A stretch of DNA of 64,000 bases from Tenacibaculum holothuriorum (lineage in GTDB: Bacteria; Bacteroidota; Bacteroidia; Flavobacteriales; Flavobacteriaceae), in NCBI RefSeq assembly GCF_002120225.1, contig NZ_LAPZ01000005.1:124001-188000 (forward strand). The letters are read 5' to 3'. The first letter of the stretch is position 1. Each line of letters starts with the position of its first letter. The position numbers and the translations under genes were made by a program. A model generated the notes under the pieces. It ran no database searches. It saw only the letters and a list, made by a program, of their open reading frames with translations, and had not been told where the DNA came from. Of the stretch, positions 1 through 8,759 are shown piece by piece.

Positions 1-1
1 T

Positions 2-640
2 CATATATTTTTAGAAAGACTCTCTAAAGATTTAGCTCAACCTCAACAAGAACCATTTTTTGTTACTGCACTTACTTTAACAAGTCACGAGCCTTTTGAA
101 TTTCCAGATACTTATAAGTTTGGGAAAGATTCTGAAGATAATTTATACAGAAGCTCTCAAGCATATACCGATAAAGCCATTGGTAAATTCATAGAAGAAT
201 CTAAAAAACAACCTTGGTGGGGTAATACTTTAGTTGTAATTATGTCAGACCATGGTCACCCACTACCAAAGCACAAAGGATATTTTAATGCACCGGTACG
301 TTTTCAAATACCAATGTTGTGGCTAGGAGGTGCTCTAAAACAAAAAGGAATTACTGTGAATACAGTTGCTGCTCAATCTGATTTTGCATATACGCTTCTT
401 GATCTATTAAATGGAGGTAAATCGAAGTTCACTTGGGGTAAAAATATATTTAATGAGAACTCAAATCAATACGCTCATTATATTTTTAATAAAGGATTTG
501 GAACAGTAACCAAAGATGGAACTTTCGTCTACGATTATATCAGTAACAAACCAGTAATACAAGAAGGAAATACTCGAAATTTAGATTCTTTAGGTTTTTC
601 TATTACCCAAGAAGCTTTTCAAGATTTTATGACACGGTAA
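2..640 (+). CDS. C-terminal part of an LTA-synthase-like sulfatase (5' truncated by window edge)
   Basis: The open frame runs from the first bases of the window, so only the last 212 residues are visible; the ATG at 242 is internal. The fragment reads through a segment with LTLTSHEPFEFP and then VVIMSDHGHPLP, which match the substrate/metal-binding part and the metal-binding Asp-His of the alkaline-phosphatase-fold sulfatase family (LtaS/MdoB/EptA branch). Members are membrane-anchored phosphoglycerol or phosphoethanolamine transferases that modify envelope lipids or glycans. The N-terminal membrane helices and the catalytic Thr would lie upstream of the window. The exact substrate cannot be told. 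A bidirectional terminator follows directly. Confidence 0.8.
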   Translation, partial: HIFLERLSKDLAQPQQEPFFVTALTLTSHEPFEFPDTYKFGKDSEDNLYRSSQAYTDKAIGKFIEESKKQPWWGNTLVVIMSDHGHPLPKHKGYFNAPVRFQIPMLWLGGALKQKGITVNTVAAQSDFAYTLLDLLNGGKSKFTWGKNIFNENSNQYAHYIFNKGFGTVTKDGTFVYDYISNKPVIQEGNTRNLDSLGFSITQEAFQDFMTR

Positions 641-642
641 AT

Positions 643-673
643 AAAAAAGGCTAGTTTTAAACTAGCCTTTTTT
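643..673. terminator. Bidirectional intrinsic terminator
   Basis: A perfect inverted repeat (core GGCTAG/CTAGCC) is flanked by A-run and T-run on the two sides. It sits between the convergent sulfatase gene and the redoxin gene, so it can end both transcripts. Confidence 0.85.
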
Positions 674-674
674 A

Positions 675-1280
675 TTATTGTACTTTTATTGAACAACCAA
701 TTGCTTTGGTTTCTTTATTGGTTACTTCCTTACCACTTAATAACTCATCTACTGCAGTTTCAACATATCTTTCAGAAACATCTGATGCATTTCTAGCATT
801 ATTATCAACCGCTCCGATATAAGCTACTTTTAAATCTCCTTTATTTTTATTTAAAATAAAAACATGTGGAGTTCTTGTTGCTCCAAATTTAGGATACACT
901 TTTTGTCCTTTGTCAAATAGATATGGAAATGTAAATCCTTTCGATTTTGCTCTTTCCATCATCGATTCAAAATCGTCTCCAGGAGATGCTTTTGGGTCAT
1001 TAGGATTAATTGCTATTACAGGATAACCTTTCTCTTTGTATTTTTTATCTAATGCTATAATTCTATCTTCATACATTTTAGAATACGGACAATGATTACA
1101 TGTAAAAACTACAATAAATCCTTTTGCTGAGTCAAAATCAGACAAGGAAACCATTTTTCCATCTACGTTTTTTAAAGAAAAGTCTTCTACTTTATCACCA
1201 ACTTTATATCCATCTTTTATCGTAAAAGCTACTGTAACTAAAAACAGTGCTAATACTCCTATTGTTTTAATTGCTTTCAT
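675..1280 (-). CDS. Exported thioredoxin-fold redoxin (AhpC/TSA-like)
   Basis: This is a 201-residue protein with an N-terminal signal peptide (residues 1-21, hydrophobic LALFLVTVAFT) and a thioredoxin fold with the motif FTCNHCPYS at about residue 60. The CxxC-like CNHC pair, followed by a long alpha segment and the INPNDP loop, is typical of the peroxiredoxin-like 'thioredoxin family' proteins of Bacteroidota. It probably works as a thiol-disulfide or peroxide reductase in the periplasm. It is 11 bp downstream of a TlpA-like gene and likely shares its transcript. The partner and natural substrate are not evident. Confidence 0.8.
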   Translation of the reverse strand: MKAIKTIGVLALFLVTVAFTIKDGYKVGDKVEDFSLKNVDGKMVSLSDFDSAKGFIVVFTCNHCPYSKMYEDRIIALDKKYKEKGYPVIAINPNDPKASPGDDFESMMERAKSKGFTFPYLFDKGQKVYPKFGATRTPHVFILNKNKGDLKVAYIGAVDNNARNASDVSERYVETAVDELLSGKEVTNKETKAIGCSIKVQ

Positions 1281-1291
1281 GTATATTGATT

Positions 1292-1777
1292 TTATTTATT
1301 AATAAACTTTTTTAATTCTCCTTCCAATTCTTCGTAAGTAAAAGATCGTTCGAAAAACTCCCTTTTATCTTTATTATAAATTAAAGTAGCTGGAATAGAT
1401 CCTGACCATTTTTCATTGATTTTTGGAATCCAATTGTTTTGATCTGGATCATCCAAAACTACAACTTTCGATTGTAATTTTTCTTTTCTTATAAATGGTT
1501 TTAATGAACTTTCTATCTGATTAGGAAAATCAAGACTTACCAAGATTACTTCTACTCCTTTTTCAGAATATTCTTTTTTTAATTTTTCAAAAGCTGGCAA
1601 TTCTTTAACACACGGTTTACACCAAGTTGCCCAAAAGTTGACAACATAAGTTATATTATCAGATTTTTCTAGCAAAGGCTGTAAACCTTTATAATCAAAA
1701 ATTGCTAAAGAATTATTTTTTGGTTTACTACATCCTAAAGCTAATAATAACACAAGTAGTTTTAATAGATTTTTCAT
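1292..1777 (-). CDS. TlpA-family thiol-disulfide reductase, lipoprotein
   Basis: The 161-residue product starts with a lipoprotein signal ending in LALGC (Cys16), so it is probably anchored in a membrane on the periplasmic side. The catalytic motif WATWCKPC at about residues 49-56 is the classic TlpA/ResA CxxC site. Such proteins keep periplasmic cysteines reduced, for example in cytochrome c maturation or oxidase assembly. It lies immediately upstream of the redoxin gene on the same strand, and the two probably form a small redox operon. Which protein it reduces cannot be read from the sequence. Confidence 0.85.
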   Translation of the reverse strand: MKNLLKLLVLLLALGCSKPKNNSLAIFDYKGLQPLLEKSDNITYVVNFWATWCKPCVKELPAFEKLKKEYSEKGVEVILVSLDFPNQIESSLKPFIRKEKLQSKVVVLDDPDQNNWIPKINEKWSGSIPATLIYNKDKREFFERSFTYEELEGELKKFINK

Positions 1778-1835
1778 GATTTTTAAAATTAGAAAAAACG
1801 AGCTTTTCTCATTTATTAATTAACGAAACATTAAC

Positions 1836-1863
1836 AAAAAAACTCAAATCAAAATGATTTGAG
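1836..1863 (-). terminator. Intrinsic terminator of the nuclease gene
   Basis: The inverted repeat CTCAAATCA/TGATTTGAG (1843-1863) is followed on the minus strand by a run of seven T. It lies about 30 bp past the stop of the S1/P1 nuclease gene. Confidence 0.75.
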
Positions 1864-1894
1864 CTTGATGTTTTTTATATTAAAAACCTGTTGT

Positions 1895-2677
1895 TTAACA
1901 AAAAATTTCATTTAAGAGTTTTGCTAAACGAATTCCTCCTTTTTGTAATTGTTGCCTAACAACTGGAAAATACAAATACGAATAACGATAACTTAGTTTA
2001 TCACCTGTTTTAGCAGAACTATATACTTTCTTAGTTAATTGATGCGTGTCTTTTACCCAATCTAAAACATCACCTTTTTCAATTTCTTTGATTTGAGCTT
2101 TCGATAAATCTTGAGCATTTTCCGCCAATTCAATATAACTCATATCCCACTTATGCAGCATATTTTCATCCCAAACTCTGTGTAAGTTACTTCCTTTTCT
2201 ATGCCATTGAACCTGAATAGTATTTCCTCCTTTATCTTCTTTTCTACCAATATGAAGTGGTTGATGTAAATCTCCAACCAAATGAACTAACATCTTTAAA
2301 AAGAAACGTTTATCTTCTTCTGTGCTATTTTCATCTTTTAAAACTTTAATACAATGATTTATTCCTGTAACTAAATCTCCTTTAGGATTTTTTTCAGCAT
2401 GTTCATAATCTGTATCTAATGGCATATTTACATAATGCCAAGGGTAGTACTTACTATATTTTCTATCAGATTTAATTTCATCTGCATAAGTCGAAACAAA
2501 TGCTAAACTTTCTCCTTTTAGCAATTTATCTATTTTCTTCTTAGCTCTTTTTGTTAAATGCTTTTCAGCAATTTTTCCTGTTGCTCTATGACCTGTTGGC
2601 CCCCAAATATCATTATTTGAAAATATTGTTGAACTTAAAAAGCTTAAACATATAACAAATAAAAAACGTGTAATCAT
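1895..2677 (-). CDS. Secreted S1/P1-type zinc nuclease
   Basis: The 260-residue protein has a signal peptide (about residues 1-24), after which the mature chain starts close to WGPTGHR. That N-terminal Trp and His are zinc ligands in this family. Other ligand-bearing motifs are visible in order: HYVNMPLD, HLVGDLHQPLH and NLHRVWDENML. These are the trinuclear zinc site of S1/P1 nucleases, which cut single-stranded DNA and RNA and release 5'-nucleotides. In a marine heterotroph this is likely a periplasmic or secreted scavenging enzyme for phosphate and nucleosides. It is transcribed alone, divergent from the SPFH operon. Confidence 0.92.
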   Translation of the reverse strand: MITRFLFVICLSFLSSTIFSNNDIWGPTGHRATGKIAEKHLTKRAKKKIDKLLKGESLAFVSTYADEIKSDRKYSKYYPWHYVNMPLDTDYEHAEKNPKGDLVTGINHCIKVLKDENSTEEDKRFFLKMLVHLVGDLHQPLHIGRKEDKGGNTIQVQWHRKGSNLHRVWDENMLHKWDMSYIELAENAQDLSKAQIKEIEKGDVLDWVKDTHQLTKKVYSSAKTGDKLSYRYSYLYFPVVRQQLQKGGIRLAKLLNEIFC

Positions 2678-2753
2678 CAGTTAATTTAATTAGAATTTTA
2701 AGCTAAGGTATAAAAAATATTTATGGTGATTTTAAGATTTAAATTTAATTTTA

Positions 2754-2761
2754 TATATTTA
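2754..2761 (+). promoter_or_regulatory. Probable -7 element of the SPFH operon
   Basis: TATATTTA matches the flavobacterial -7 consensus TAnnTTTG at seven of eight positions. It lies 37 bp before the ATG of the SPFH gene and precedes the ATATCA-N3-TGATAT inverted repeat at 2764-2778. Confidence 0.5.
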
Positions 2762-2763
2762 CA

Positions 2764-2778
2764 ATATCATTTTGATAT
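2764..2778. repeat. Short palindrome at the SPFH operon start
   Basis: ATATCATTTTGATAT is a perfect 6-3-6 inverted repeat that falls about where transcription from the -7 element at 2754 would start. It could be an operator. It is short and the DNA is AT-rich, so chance is possible. Confidence 0.35.
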
Positions 2779-2798
2779 CATTTTAAAAACAACAACCT

Positions 2799-3659
2799 AT
2801 GGACAGTGAAAAAATTATTAAACCAGCGAACGGATATTTAATGTTTGTAATTGTACTTGCATTATTCATTTTAGGAATATACTTTACAGTTAATACAGAA
2901 AACCCAATATTTATATTAGTTTCAGTAGTAGCTTTTATTTTATCATTCGGATTTATTTTAGTAAACCCAAATTCATCAAAAGTTATTTTACTTTTTGGTA
3001 AATATGTAGGTACTGTAAAACAAAACGGACTTTATTGGGCAAATCCATTATATAAAAAGAAAACCATTTCTTTACGAGCTAGTAACTTTGACAGTGAACG
3101 TTTAAAGGTTAATGACAAATTAGGAAACCCAGTAATGATTTCTACTATTTTAGTTTGGAGAGTTACTGAAACTTTTAAAGCTGCTTTTGATGTTGATAAT
3201 TATGAAAATTTTGTGCGTGTTCAAACCGATGCAGCTGTAAGAAAATTAGCAAGCATGTACCCTTATGATAATTTCGCTGATGAAGGTCATGAAGAAGATA
3301 TAACACTTCGTTCTAGTGTAAATGAAGTTAGCGATGCTTTAGAAAAAGAATTAGAAGAACGATTATCTATTGCTGGTATTGAAGTTTTGGAAGCAAGAAT
3401 TGGTTACTTAGCTTATGCTCAAGAGATTGCTAGTGCTATGTTGAAACGTCAGCAAGCTACCGCTATTGTTGCCGCTAGACATAAAATTGTACAAGGAGCT
3501 GTAGATATGGTAGATATGGCTTTAGAAGAACTTAACAAAAAAGAAATAGTAGAACTAGATGAAGAACGTAAAGCAGCTATGGTTAGTAATTTATTAGTTA
3601 TTTTATGTGGGGACAAAGAAGCTTCTCCAGTTGTTAATACTGGCACTTTAAGTCATTAA
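2799..3659 (+). CDS. SPFH/band 7 domain membrane protein
   Basis: This 286-residue protein has two hydrophobic helices near the N-terminus (about residues 13-30 and 35-54) and then an SPFH/band 7 domain (about 60-240). The SPFH part shows the usual pattern of a membrane-hugging beta domain, then alanine- and glutamate-rich helices (EVLEARIGYLAYAQEIASAMLKRQQA). SPFH proteins form ring-like scaffolds in membranes and often organise proteases or lipid domains. It heads a tight same-strand run: DUF4177, a membrane protein, a hydrolase and an Arc-type DNA-binding protein. A role in membrane stress is plausible, but its partner is unknown. Confidence 0.85.
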   Translation: MDSEKIIKPANGYLMFVIVLALFILGIYFTVNTENPIFILVSVVAFILSFGFILVNPNSSKVILLFGKYVGTVKQNGLYWANPLYKKKTISLRASNFDSERLKVNDKLGNPVMISTILVWRVTETFKAAFDVDNYENFVRVQTDAAVRKLASMYPYDNFADEGHEEDITLRSSVNEVSDALEKELEERLSIAGIEVLEARIGYLAYAQEIASAMLKRQQATAIVAARHKIVQGAVDMVDMALEELNKKEIVELDEERKAAMVSNLLVILCGDKEASPVVNTGTLSH

Positions 3660-3671
3660 AAAATAACATAT

Positions 3672-3830
3672 ATGAAAGAATACAAAGTCGAAAGTTGGAA
3701 GGTTAGTTTTTCAAAAAACAATAAAAACTTAGAAGATTTTTTAAATGAACATGCTCGAAATGGTTGGAAAGTAATTCATATTGCAGAACAATCTACACGA
3801 GTAGTTTTTGAAAGAGACAAAAACCGATAA
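3672..3830 (+). CDS. DUF4177-like small protein (52 aa)
   Basis: This short gene encodes 52 residues that begin MKEYKVESWKVSF and end VVFERDKNR. The middle, LEDFLNEHARNGWKVIHI, is the hallmark of DUF4177: an amphipathic helix, then GW[KR]VI and a beta strand ending in VFER. The start lies 12 bp after the SPFH stop, and the stop is 1 bp before the next ATG, so translation of the three genes is probably coupled. The function of DUF4177 proteins is unknown. Confidence 0.8.
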   Translation: MKEYKVESWKVSFSKNNKNLEDFLNEHARNGWKVIHIAEQSTRVVFERDKNR

Positions 3831-3831
3831 T

Positions 3832-4326
3832 ATGAGAATTTTTAAAGAAGAACAACGATTTATGCAATTATGGTTAATAGTTTTATTGGCTGTAAGTACT
3901 ATTGTTCCTGTAATTATGATTATTCGTGAATATTTACATGGTAAAACCAGTTTATTAAATTTAAGCTGGACATTAGTTTTAATACTTTTTGCTACTGGAT
4001 TTATTTTCTTCTTTAAATTAAAAACGAGAATAGACGAAAAAGGAATTCATTATCAATTCTTTCCGTTTCATTTAAAATCTAGATTAATTAAGTGGAATGA
4101 AATTGAAAAAGTCTATGTTAGAAAATACGATCCGATTTCAGAATACGGTGGTTGGGGATTAAAAGGAGGAGCTCTTTGGAATAAAGGAAAAGGAACAGCA
4201 ATCAATGTTTCTGGAGATATTGGAATTCAATTAGAATTAAAATCTGGTAAAAAACTCTTGATAGGTACTCAACAAGAAAATAACGCTAAACAAGTAATTA
4301 AATATTATCAAAATTTAAACTCATGA
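3832..4326 (+). CDS. Two-helix membrane protein with PH-like domain
   Basis: This 164-residue protein starts with a charged segment, then two membrane helices (about residues 10-32 and 43-62), followed by a soluble beta-rich domain with the pattern KTRIDEKGIHYQF...IKWNEIEKVYVRKYDP, which resembles bacterial PH-like domains. I chose the ATG at 3832 over an upstream TTG at 3808 because the TTG would overlap the DUF4177 gene. The stop overlaps the next start (ATGA). Function is unknown; the placement suggests it works at the membrane with the SPFH protein. Confidence 0.75.
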   Translation: MRIFKEEQRFMQLWLIVLLAVSTIVPVIMIIREYLHGKTSLLNLSWTLVLILFATGFIFFFKLKTRIDEKGIHYQFFPFHLKSRLIKWNEIEKVYVRKYDPISEYGGWGLKGGALWNKGKGTAINVSGDIGIQLELKSGKKLLIGTQQENNAKQVIKYYQNLNS

Positions 4327-5246
4327 TACGAGCAACATTACATATCATTATTTTCTTTATCAGTATAATCTTTTCTTTCGCACAAGTTACAACTGAAGAA
4401 ATATTAATAAAAAACGATAGCATTGAACTAGCAGGAACTTTAAGTTTTACCAAAGAAAAAACTCCTTTATTAATTTGGGTACACGGTTCTGGAAATGTAG
4501 ATAGAAATGGTAATCAAGCCCCAAGAATAAATGCTAATTATATTAAACAATTAAGAGATAGTTTAAACCAACAGAACATTGCTTTTTTTAGTTACGATAA
4601 AAGAACTGCTAACAAAAACAACAGAGCTGTTTTACTAAAAGGAGTATTGTTTGAAGATTATGTTTCTGATGTAAACACTGTTATAAATCATTTTAAAAAA
4701 GACAATCGCTTTTCTGAAATTATTTTAATAGGACACAGCCAAGGCTCTTTGGTTGCTATGTTAGCTTCAAAAAATGTAGATAAGATAATCTCTATTGCTG
4801 GTCCCTCACTAGCTGCAGATAAAGCTATCATAAAACAAATTAGCGAGAAAGCCCCTTATCTAGATTCAATTGCTAAAGCACATTTTAAAGAATTAAATGA
4901 AACTGATAAGATTAAAGAAGTGAACCCTATGCTGGTTTCTCTTTTACATAAAAGAAATCAACCTTTTATAAAATCTTGGATGCAATACAATCCTTCCGAA
5001 GAAATAAAAAAACTTAACATTCCTATTTTAATTATTAACGGAACAAGTGATTTACAAGTAAAAGTAGAGGAAGCTAGAAAATTACATCAAGCTAATTTAA
5101 AATCAGAGTTAGTAATTATTGATAAAATGAATCATGTTTTAAAAGAAGTAAATTCTGTTATTGATAACAAAACTTCGTATTTTAAAGCAGATTTTCCTCT
5201 ATCTAAAGAATTAATAAAAACCATTGTTACCTTTGTAAACAAATAA
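4323..5246 (+). CDS. Exported alpha/beta hydrolase
   Basis: The 307-residue protein has a signal peptide ending near FSFAQ (residue 21). The alpha/beta hydrolase fold is clear: oxyanion motif WVHGSGNVDRNG, nucleophile elbow GHSQGS (Ser at about residue 139), acid NGTSDLQV (Asp near 242) and the catalytic His in MNHVLKE (about 270). It most resembles periplasmic serine esterases/acyl hydrolases. Its start overlaps the stop of the upstream membrane protein by ATGA, so the two are translationally coupled. The substrate is unknown; a lipid or acyl ester would suit an operon led by an SPFH protein. Confidence 0.85.
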   Translation: MIRATLHIIIFFISIIFSFAQVTTEEILIKNDSIELAGTLSFTKEKTPLLIWVHGSGNVDRNGNQAPRINANYIKQLRDSLNQQNIAFFSYDKRTANKNNRAVLLKGVLFEDYVSDVNTVINHFKKDNRFSEIILIGHSQGSLVAMLASKNVDKIISIAGPSLAADKAIIKQISEKAPYLDSIAKAHFKELNETDKIKEVNPMLVSLLHKRNQPFIKSWMQYNPSEEIKKLNIPILIINGTSDLQVKVEEARKLHQANLKSELVIIDKMNHVLKEVNSVIDNKTSYFKADFPLSKELIKTIVTFVNK

Positions 5247-5248
5247 CC

Positions 5249-5413
5249 ATGGCAAAGAAAAAAGCATTCGCATTGCGATTAAATGAAGATATGCTGAAGG
5301 CTATTGAAAAATGGGCTTCTGATGAATTTCGATCTACCAATGGTCAGATTGAATGGATGCTTATGAAAGCTTTAAAAGAAGCCAATCGTGCACCAAAAAA
5401 GAAAGAAGAATAA
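5249..5413 (+). CDS. Arc-type ribbon-helix-helix DNA-binding protein (54 aa)
   Basis: The 54-residue product reads KKAFALRLNEDMLKAIEKWA (residues 4-23), continues DEFRSTNGQIEWMLMKAL, and ends in a lysine-rich tail. A beta strand followed by two helices is the ribbon-helix-helix fold of the Arc family. Its ATG is 2 bp after the hydrolase stop, so it is the last gene of the SPFH operon. It could be a local repressor of that operon, with the palindrome at 2764 as a possible target, but no direct evidence ties them. Confidence 0.8.
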   Translation: MAKKKAFALRLNEDMLKAIEKWASDEFRSTNGQIEWMLMKALKEANRAPKKKEE

Positions 5414-5435
5414 CTATTTTTCTTAATCATATGTT

Positions 5436-5467
5436 AAAAGCGTTCTACAAAAGTATAGAGCGCTTTT
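5436..5467 (+). terminator. Terminator of the SPFH operon
   Basis: An imperfect hairpin (AAAAGCGTTCTA paired with TAGAGCGCTTTT, one wobble) is followed by CTATTTTG. It lies 23 bp after the Arc-type gene. Confidence 0.7.
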
Positions 5468-5508
5468 CTATTTTGTATCTTCAAATTTTATAATCAACTA
5501 ACATTTAC

Positions 5509-8500
5509 ATGAAAAAAATATTTACACTATTCTTTTTCGCCATGGCTTCTATTGTATTCTCACAAGAATTCTCAATGGATTTGGTGAAAAACATGAAACC
5601 ACGTAACATTGGTCCAGGAGGAATGAGCGGACGTGTTACTGCAATTGATGTAGTAGAAAAAAATCCAGATATTATGTATGTAGGAACTGCATCGGGTGGA
5701 GTTTGGAAGTCTACTTCTGGTGGCGTAAAATGGGAACCTATTTTTGATAATGAAGTAACTGCCTCTGTAGGTGCTCTTGCTATTCAACAATCCAATCCAA
5801 GTGTTATTTGGGTTGGTACAGGTGAAGGAAATCCACGTAACAGTTTAAATGGTGGATACGGAATTTATAAATCACTAGACGGTGGTAAGTCATGGAAATT
5901 AATGGGACTTGAAAAAACACGTCATATACATCGTGTTATCATCCACCCAAACAATCCAGATATTGTATATGTTGCCGCTATAGGTTCACCTTGGGGAGAA
6001 CACAAGGAAAGAGGCGTGTACAAAACTACTGATGGTGGTAAAACATGGAAACAAATTTTATTCAACAATATAAAAACAGGAGCTGCTGATTTAGTGATGG
6101 ATCCTTCTAATCCAAACAAATTAATTGCAGCCATGTGGGAACACAAACGCGATCCTTGGTTCTTTAAATCTGGAGGAAAAGGAAGCGGATTATACATTAC
6201 ACACGATGGTGGCGATAATTGGAAAAAAGTAACCAACAAAGAAGGGTTTCCTAAAGGAGATTTAGGTAGAATTGGTGTTGCAATTTCACAATCTAACCCG
6301 AATGTTGTATATGCTTTAGTAGAAGCTAAAAAGAATGCTTTATACAAAAGTGAAGATGGTGGATTCAAATGGAAAATGATTAATAATAAATCAGGAAATA
6401 GAGGTATTGGTAACCGCCCTTTTTATTATTCTGAAATTTATGTAGACCCACAAAACGAAAACCGTTTGTATTCGATCTACACCTATGTAAACGTTTCTCA
6501 AGACGGTGGAAAATCTTTCAAACAATTAATGCCTGCTTATGGAGTTTCTAACGGAGTACACCCAGATCACCATGCTTGGTGGATTCATCCTAAAAATGGT
6601 AAGTTTATGATTGATGGAAACGATGGCGGGTTAAACATTACCAAAGACGGAGGTAAAACTTGGCGTTTCATTGGTAATTTACCCGTAGCTCAATTCTATC
6701 ATATTAATGTAGACAACGAATATCCGTACAATGTTTATGGAGGAATGCAAGATAATGGTTCTTGGAGAGGTCCTGCTTATGTATGGAAATCTCAAGGAAT
6801 CCGTAATTCATATTGGCAAGAAATTAGTTTTGGTGACGGATTTGATGTAGTTCCAGACAAAGATAATTCTCGTTACGGCTGGACGATGAGTCAACAAGGA
6901 TTCGTGTCTCGTTACGATCATGTTACAGGTAATAATTATACAGTAAGACCAACACATCCAAATCCAAAAACTAAATTACGTTTCAATTGGAATTCAGCAA
7001 TAAATATTGATCCTTTTGATAATTCAACTATTTACTTCGGAAGTCAGTTCGTACATAAATCAACCGACAAAGGATTAACATGGGAAATCATTTCTCCCGA
7101 TTTAACTACGAATGATAAATCTAAACAAAAGCAATCGGAAAGTGGTGGATTAACCATGGATGCTACAGGTGCAGAAAATCATTGTACAATTTTGGTTGTA
7201 GAACCTTCTCCTTTAGAAAAAGATATGCTGTGGATTGGTACAGACGATGGTCAAGTACAAATCACAAAAGACGGAGGAAAAACTTGGAACAATATTTCTA
7301 AAAACATCAAAGGGTTACCTGCAAATAGTTGGATTGCACAAATAAAAGCTTCCAACAAAAATAAAGGAGAAGCATTATTAGTTGCTAATGATTACAGACG
7401 ATTCAATTATACACCATATACTTATAGAACTAAAGATTATGGAAAAACATGGGAACGTATTATAAATGAAAATGATGTAAAAAGTTATGCTTTAAGCATT
7501 GTAGAAGATCCTATTGAATCAAACTTATTATTCTTAGGAACGGACGACGGTTTATACGTTTCTTTAAATGCAGGTAAAAAATGGACGAAATGGACAAAAG
7601 GTTTTCCTACTGTTTCTGTAAAAGATTTAGTAATTCATCCAAGAGAACATGATTTGGTTATAGGTACTTTTGGTAGAGCCGCTTGGGTTTTAGATGATAT
7701 TCGTCCGCTACGTGAAATGGCAAAAAACAATACTGTATTAAAAAACAACATTCAGTTATTTGAGCCTCCAACTGCTTACATGACCGCTTATCAACAACCA
7801 ACAGGAAGTAGATTTGGTGCAGATGCTATTTACAATGGAGAAAACCGCAAACGTGGTGCTATGATTTCTTACTATGTAAATAAACCAGAAAAGAAAAAAG
7901 AAGGTAAAAAAACTAAGAAAAACACCAATAATACTGAAAAGAAAGCCGTAGTAAAATACGATTCTATAAAGCTAGAAATCTTTGACGGAAATCGATTAAT
8001 TAGAACTTTAAAACAAAAAGCTCCTAAAGAAAATGGTGTTCATAAAATGTACTGGTTTTATAACGAAAAGGGGGTTGCTAGACCATCGAGAACTATTAGA
8101 AAACAACGAAGAGAACCTGGAGGAGTTCGCGTTAAACCAGGAACATATCGTTTAAAAATTACTTTTGGTGATAAAACTTCAGAACAAGATATCACTGTAA
8201 AGTTCGACCCTAGATTACAAATAAACTCTAATGATATTTCAGAAAAATATGGTACTAGTAAGTCTCTAGAAAAATATCAAAAAACAATGGCAGATGCGGT
8301 GAAACAATTAGTACAAAGCAAAAAAATTGTAGCTAATTACAAAACCAAATTAACAAAAGAGGATAAAAAGAAATACAAAGATGCTATTAAAAAATCTACT
8401 CAGATTAGTAAAAAAATAGATACTCTGATTAATGCTTACTTAGGGAAAGTTGATAAGAGACAAGGTATTACTCGAAATCCTGAAACAAATGTAAGTCAAC

Positions 8501-8712
8501 GTTTAGGAACTGCTCGTTGGTATGTAGGTAGTCGCTTTGGAAAACAAACTGCTACAGAAACTCGTTTAATCAATCAGTTTAAAGAAGCTTTAGAAAAAGC
8601 AGTAAATAATACTAATGCTTTCTTTAATAAAGACTGGAAAGAATATCGTGAGTTTATTGAAAAAATTCAGTTATCTCCATTTAAGAAAACAAAGAGTTTT
8701 TCTGTAGAATAG
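5509..8712 (+). CDS. Secreted BNR/VPS10 (sortilin)-like repeat protein
   Basis: The 1067-residue protein has a signal peptide (MKKIFTLFFFAMASIVFSQ). Residues about 25-740 are a string of beta-propeller repeats with Asp-box/BNR signatures such as YKSLDGGKSW, YKTTDGGKTW, YITHDGGDNW and ITKDGGKTW, as in VPS10/sortilin and glycosyl-hydrolase-like proteins. The last 300 residues are lysine-rich and helical with no recognised domain. Proteins of this size are common in Bacteroidota and act in the periplasm or outer membrane, possibly in peptide or glycan handling. Catalytic activity cannot be claimed. It is transcribed alone with a strong terminator. Confidence 0.85.
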   Translation: MKKIFTLFFFAMASIVFSQEFSMDLVKNMKPRNIGPGGMSGRVTAIDVVEKNPDIMYVGTASGGVWKSTSGGVKWEPIFDNEVTASVGALAIQQSNPSVIWVGTGEGNPRNSLNGGYGIYKSLDGGKSWKLMGLEKTRHIHRVIIHPNNPDIVYVAAIGSPWGEHKERGVYKTTDGGKTWKQILFNNIKTGAADLVMDPSNPNKLIAAMWEHKRDPWFFKSGGKGSGLYITHDGGDNWKKVTNKEGFPKGDLGRIGVAISQSNPNVVYALVEAKKNALYKSEDGGFKWKMINNKSGNRGIGNRPFYYSEIYVDPQNENRLYSIYTYVNVSQDGGKSFKQLMPAYGVSNGVHPDHHAWWIHPKNGKFMIDGNDGGLNITKDGGKTWRFIGNLPVAQFYHINVDNEYPYNVYGGMQDNGSWRGPAYVWKSQGIRNSYWQEISFGDGFDVVPDKDNSRYGWTMSQQGFVSRYDHVTGNNYTVRPTHPNPKTKLRFNWNSAINIDPFDNSTIYFGSQFVHKSTDKGLTWEIISPDLTTNDKSKQKQSESGGLTMDATGAENHCTILVVEPSPLEKDMLWIGTDDGQVQITKDGGKTWNNISKNIKGLPANSWIAQIKASNKNKGEALLVANDYRRFNYTPYTYRTKDYGKTWERIINENDVKSYALSIVEDPIESNLLFLGTDDGLYVSLNAGKKWTKWTKGFPTVSVKDLVIHPREHDLVIGTFGRAAWVLDDIRPLREMAKNNTVLKNNIQLFEPPTAYMTAYQQPTGSRFGADAIYNGENRKRGAMISYYVNKPEKKKEGKKTKKNTNNTEKKAVVKYDSIKLEIFDGNRLIRTLKQKAPKENGVHKMYWFYNEKGVARPSRTIRKQRREPGGVRVKPGTYRLKITFGDKTSEQDITVKFDPRLQINSNDISEKYGTSKSLEKYQKTMADAVKQLVQSKKIVANYKTKLTKEDKKKYKDAIKKSTQISKKIDTLINAYLGKVDKRQGITRNPETNVSQRLGTARWYVGSRFGKQTATETRLINQFKEALEKAVNNTNAFFNKDWKEYREFIEKIQLSPFKKTKSFSVE

Positions 8713-8721
8713 CTTCTACTA

Positions 8722-8759
8722 AAAAAAAGAGCCTGTTATTTGTAACAGGCTCTTTTTTT
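8722..8759. terminator. Bidirectional intrinsic terminator
   Basis: A perfect 17-bp stem (core GAGCCTGTTA/TAACAGGCTC) with a 4-base loop and A/T runs on both sides lies between two convergent genes. Confidence 0.92.

Noticed and set aside
2773..2780. TGATATCA near the SPFH gene as an Fnr box
   Set aside because: It lacks the 4-bp spacer between TGAT and ATCA; only the short palindrome is reported.
3808..3831. TTG start giving a longer N-terminus for the PH-like membrane protein
   Set aside because: It overlaps the DUF4177 coding region; the ATG at 3832 fits the operon spacing better.
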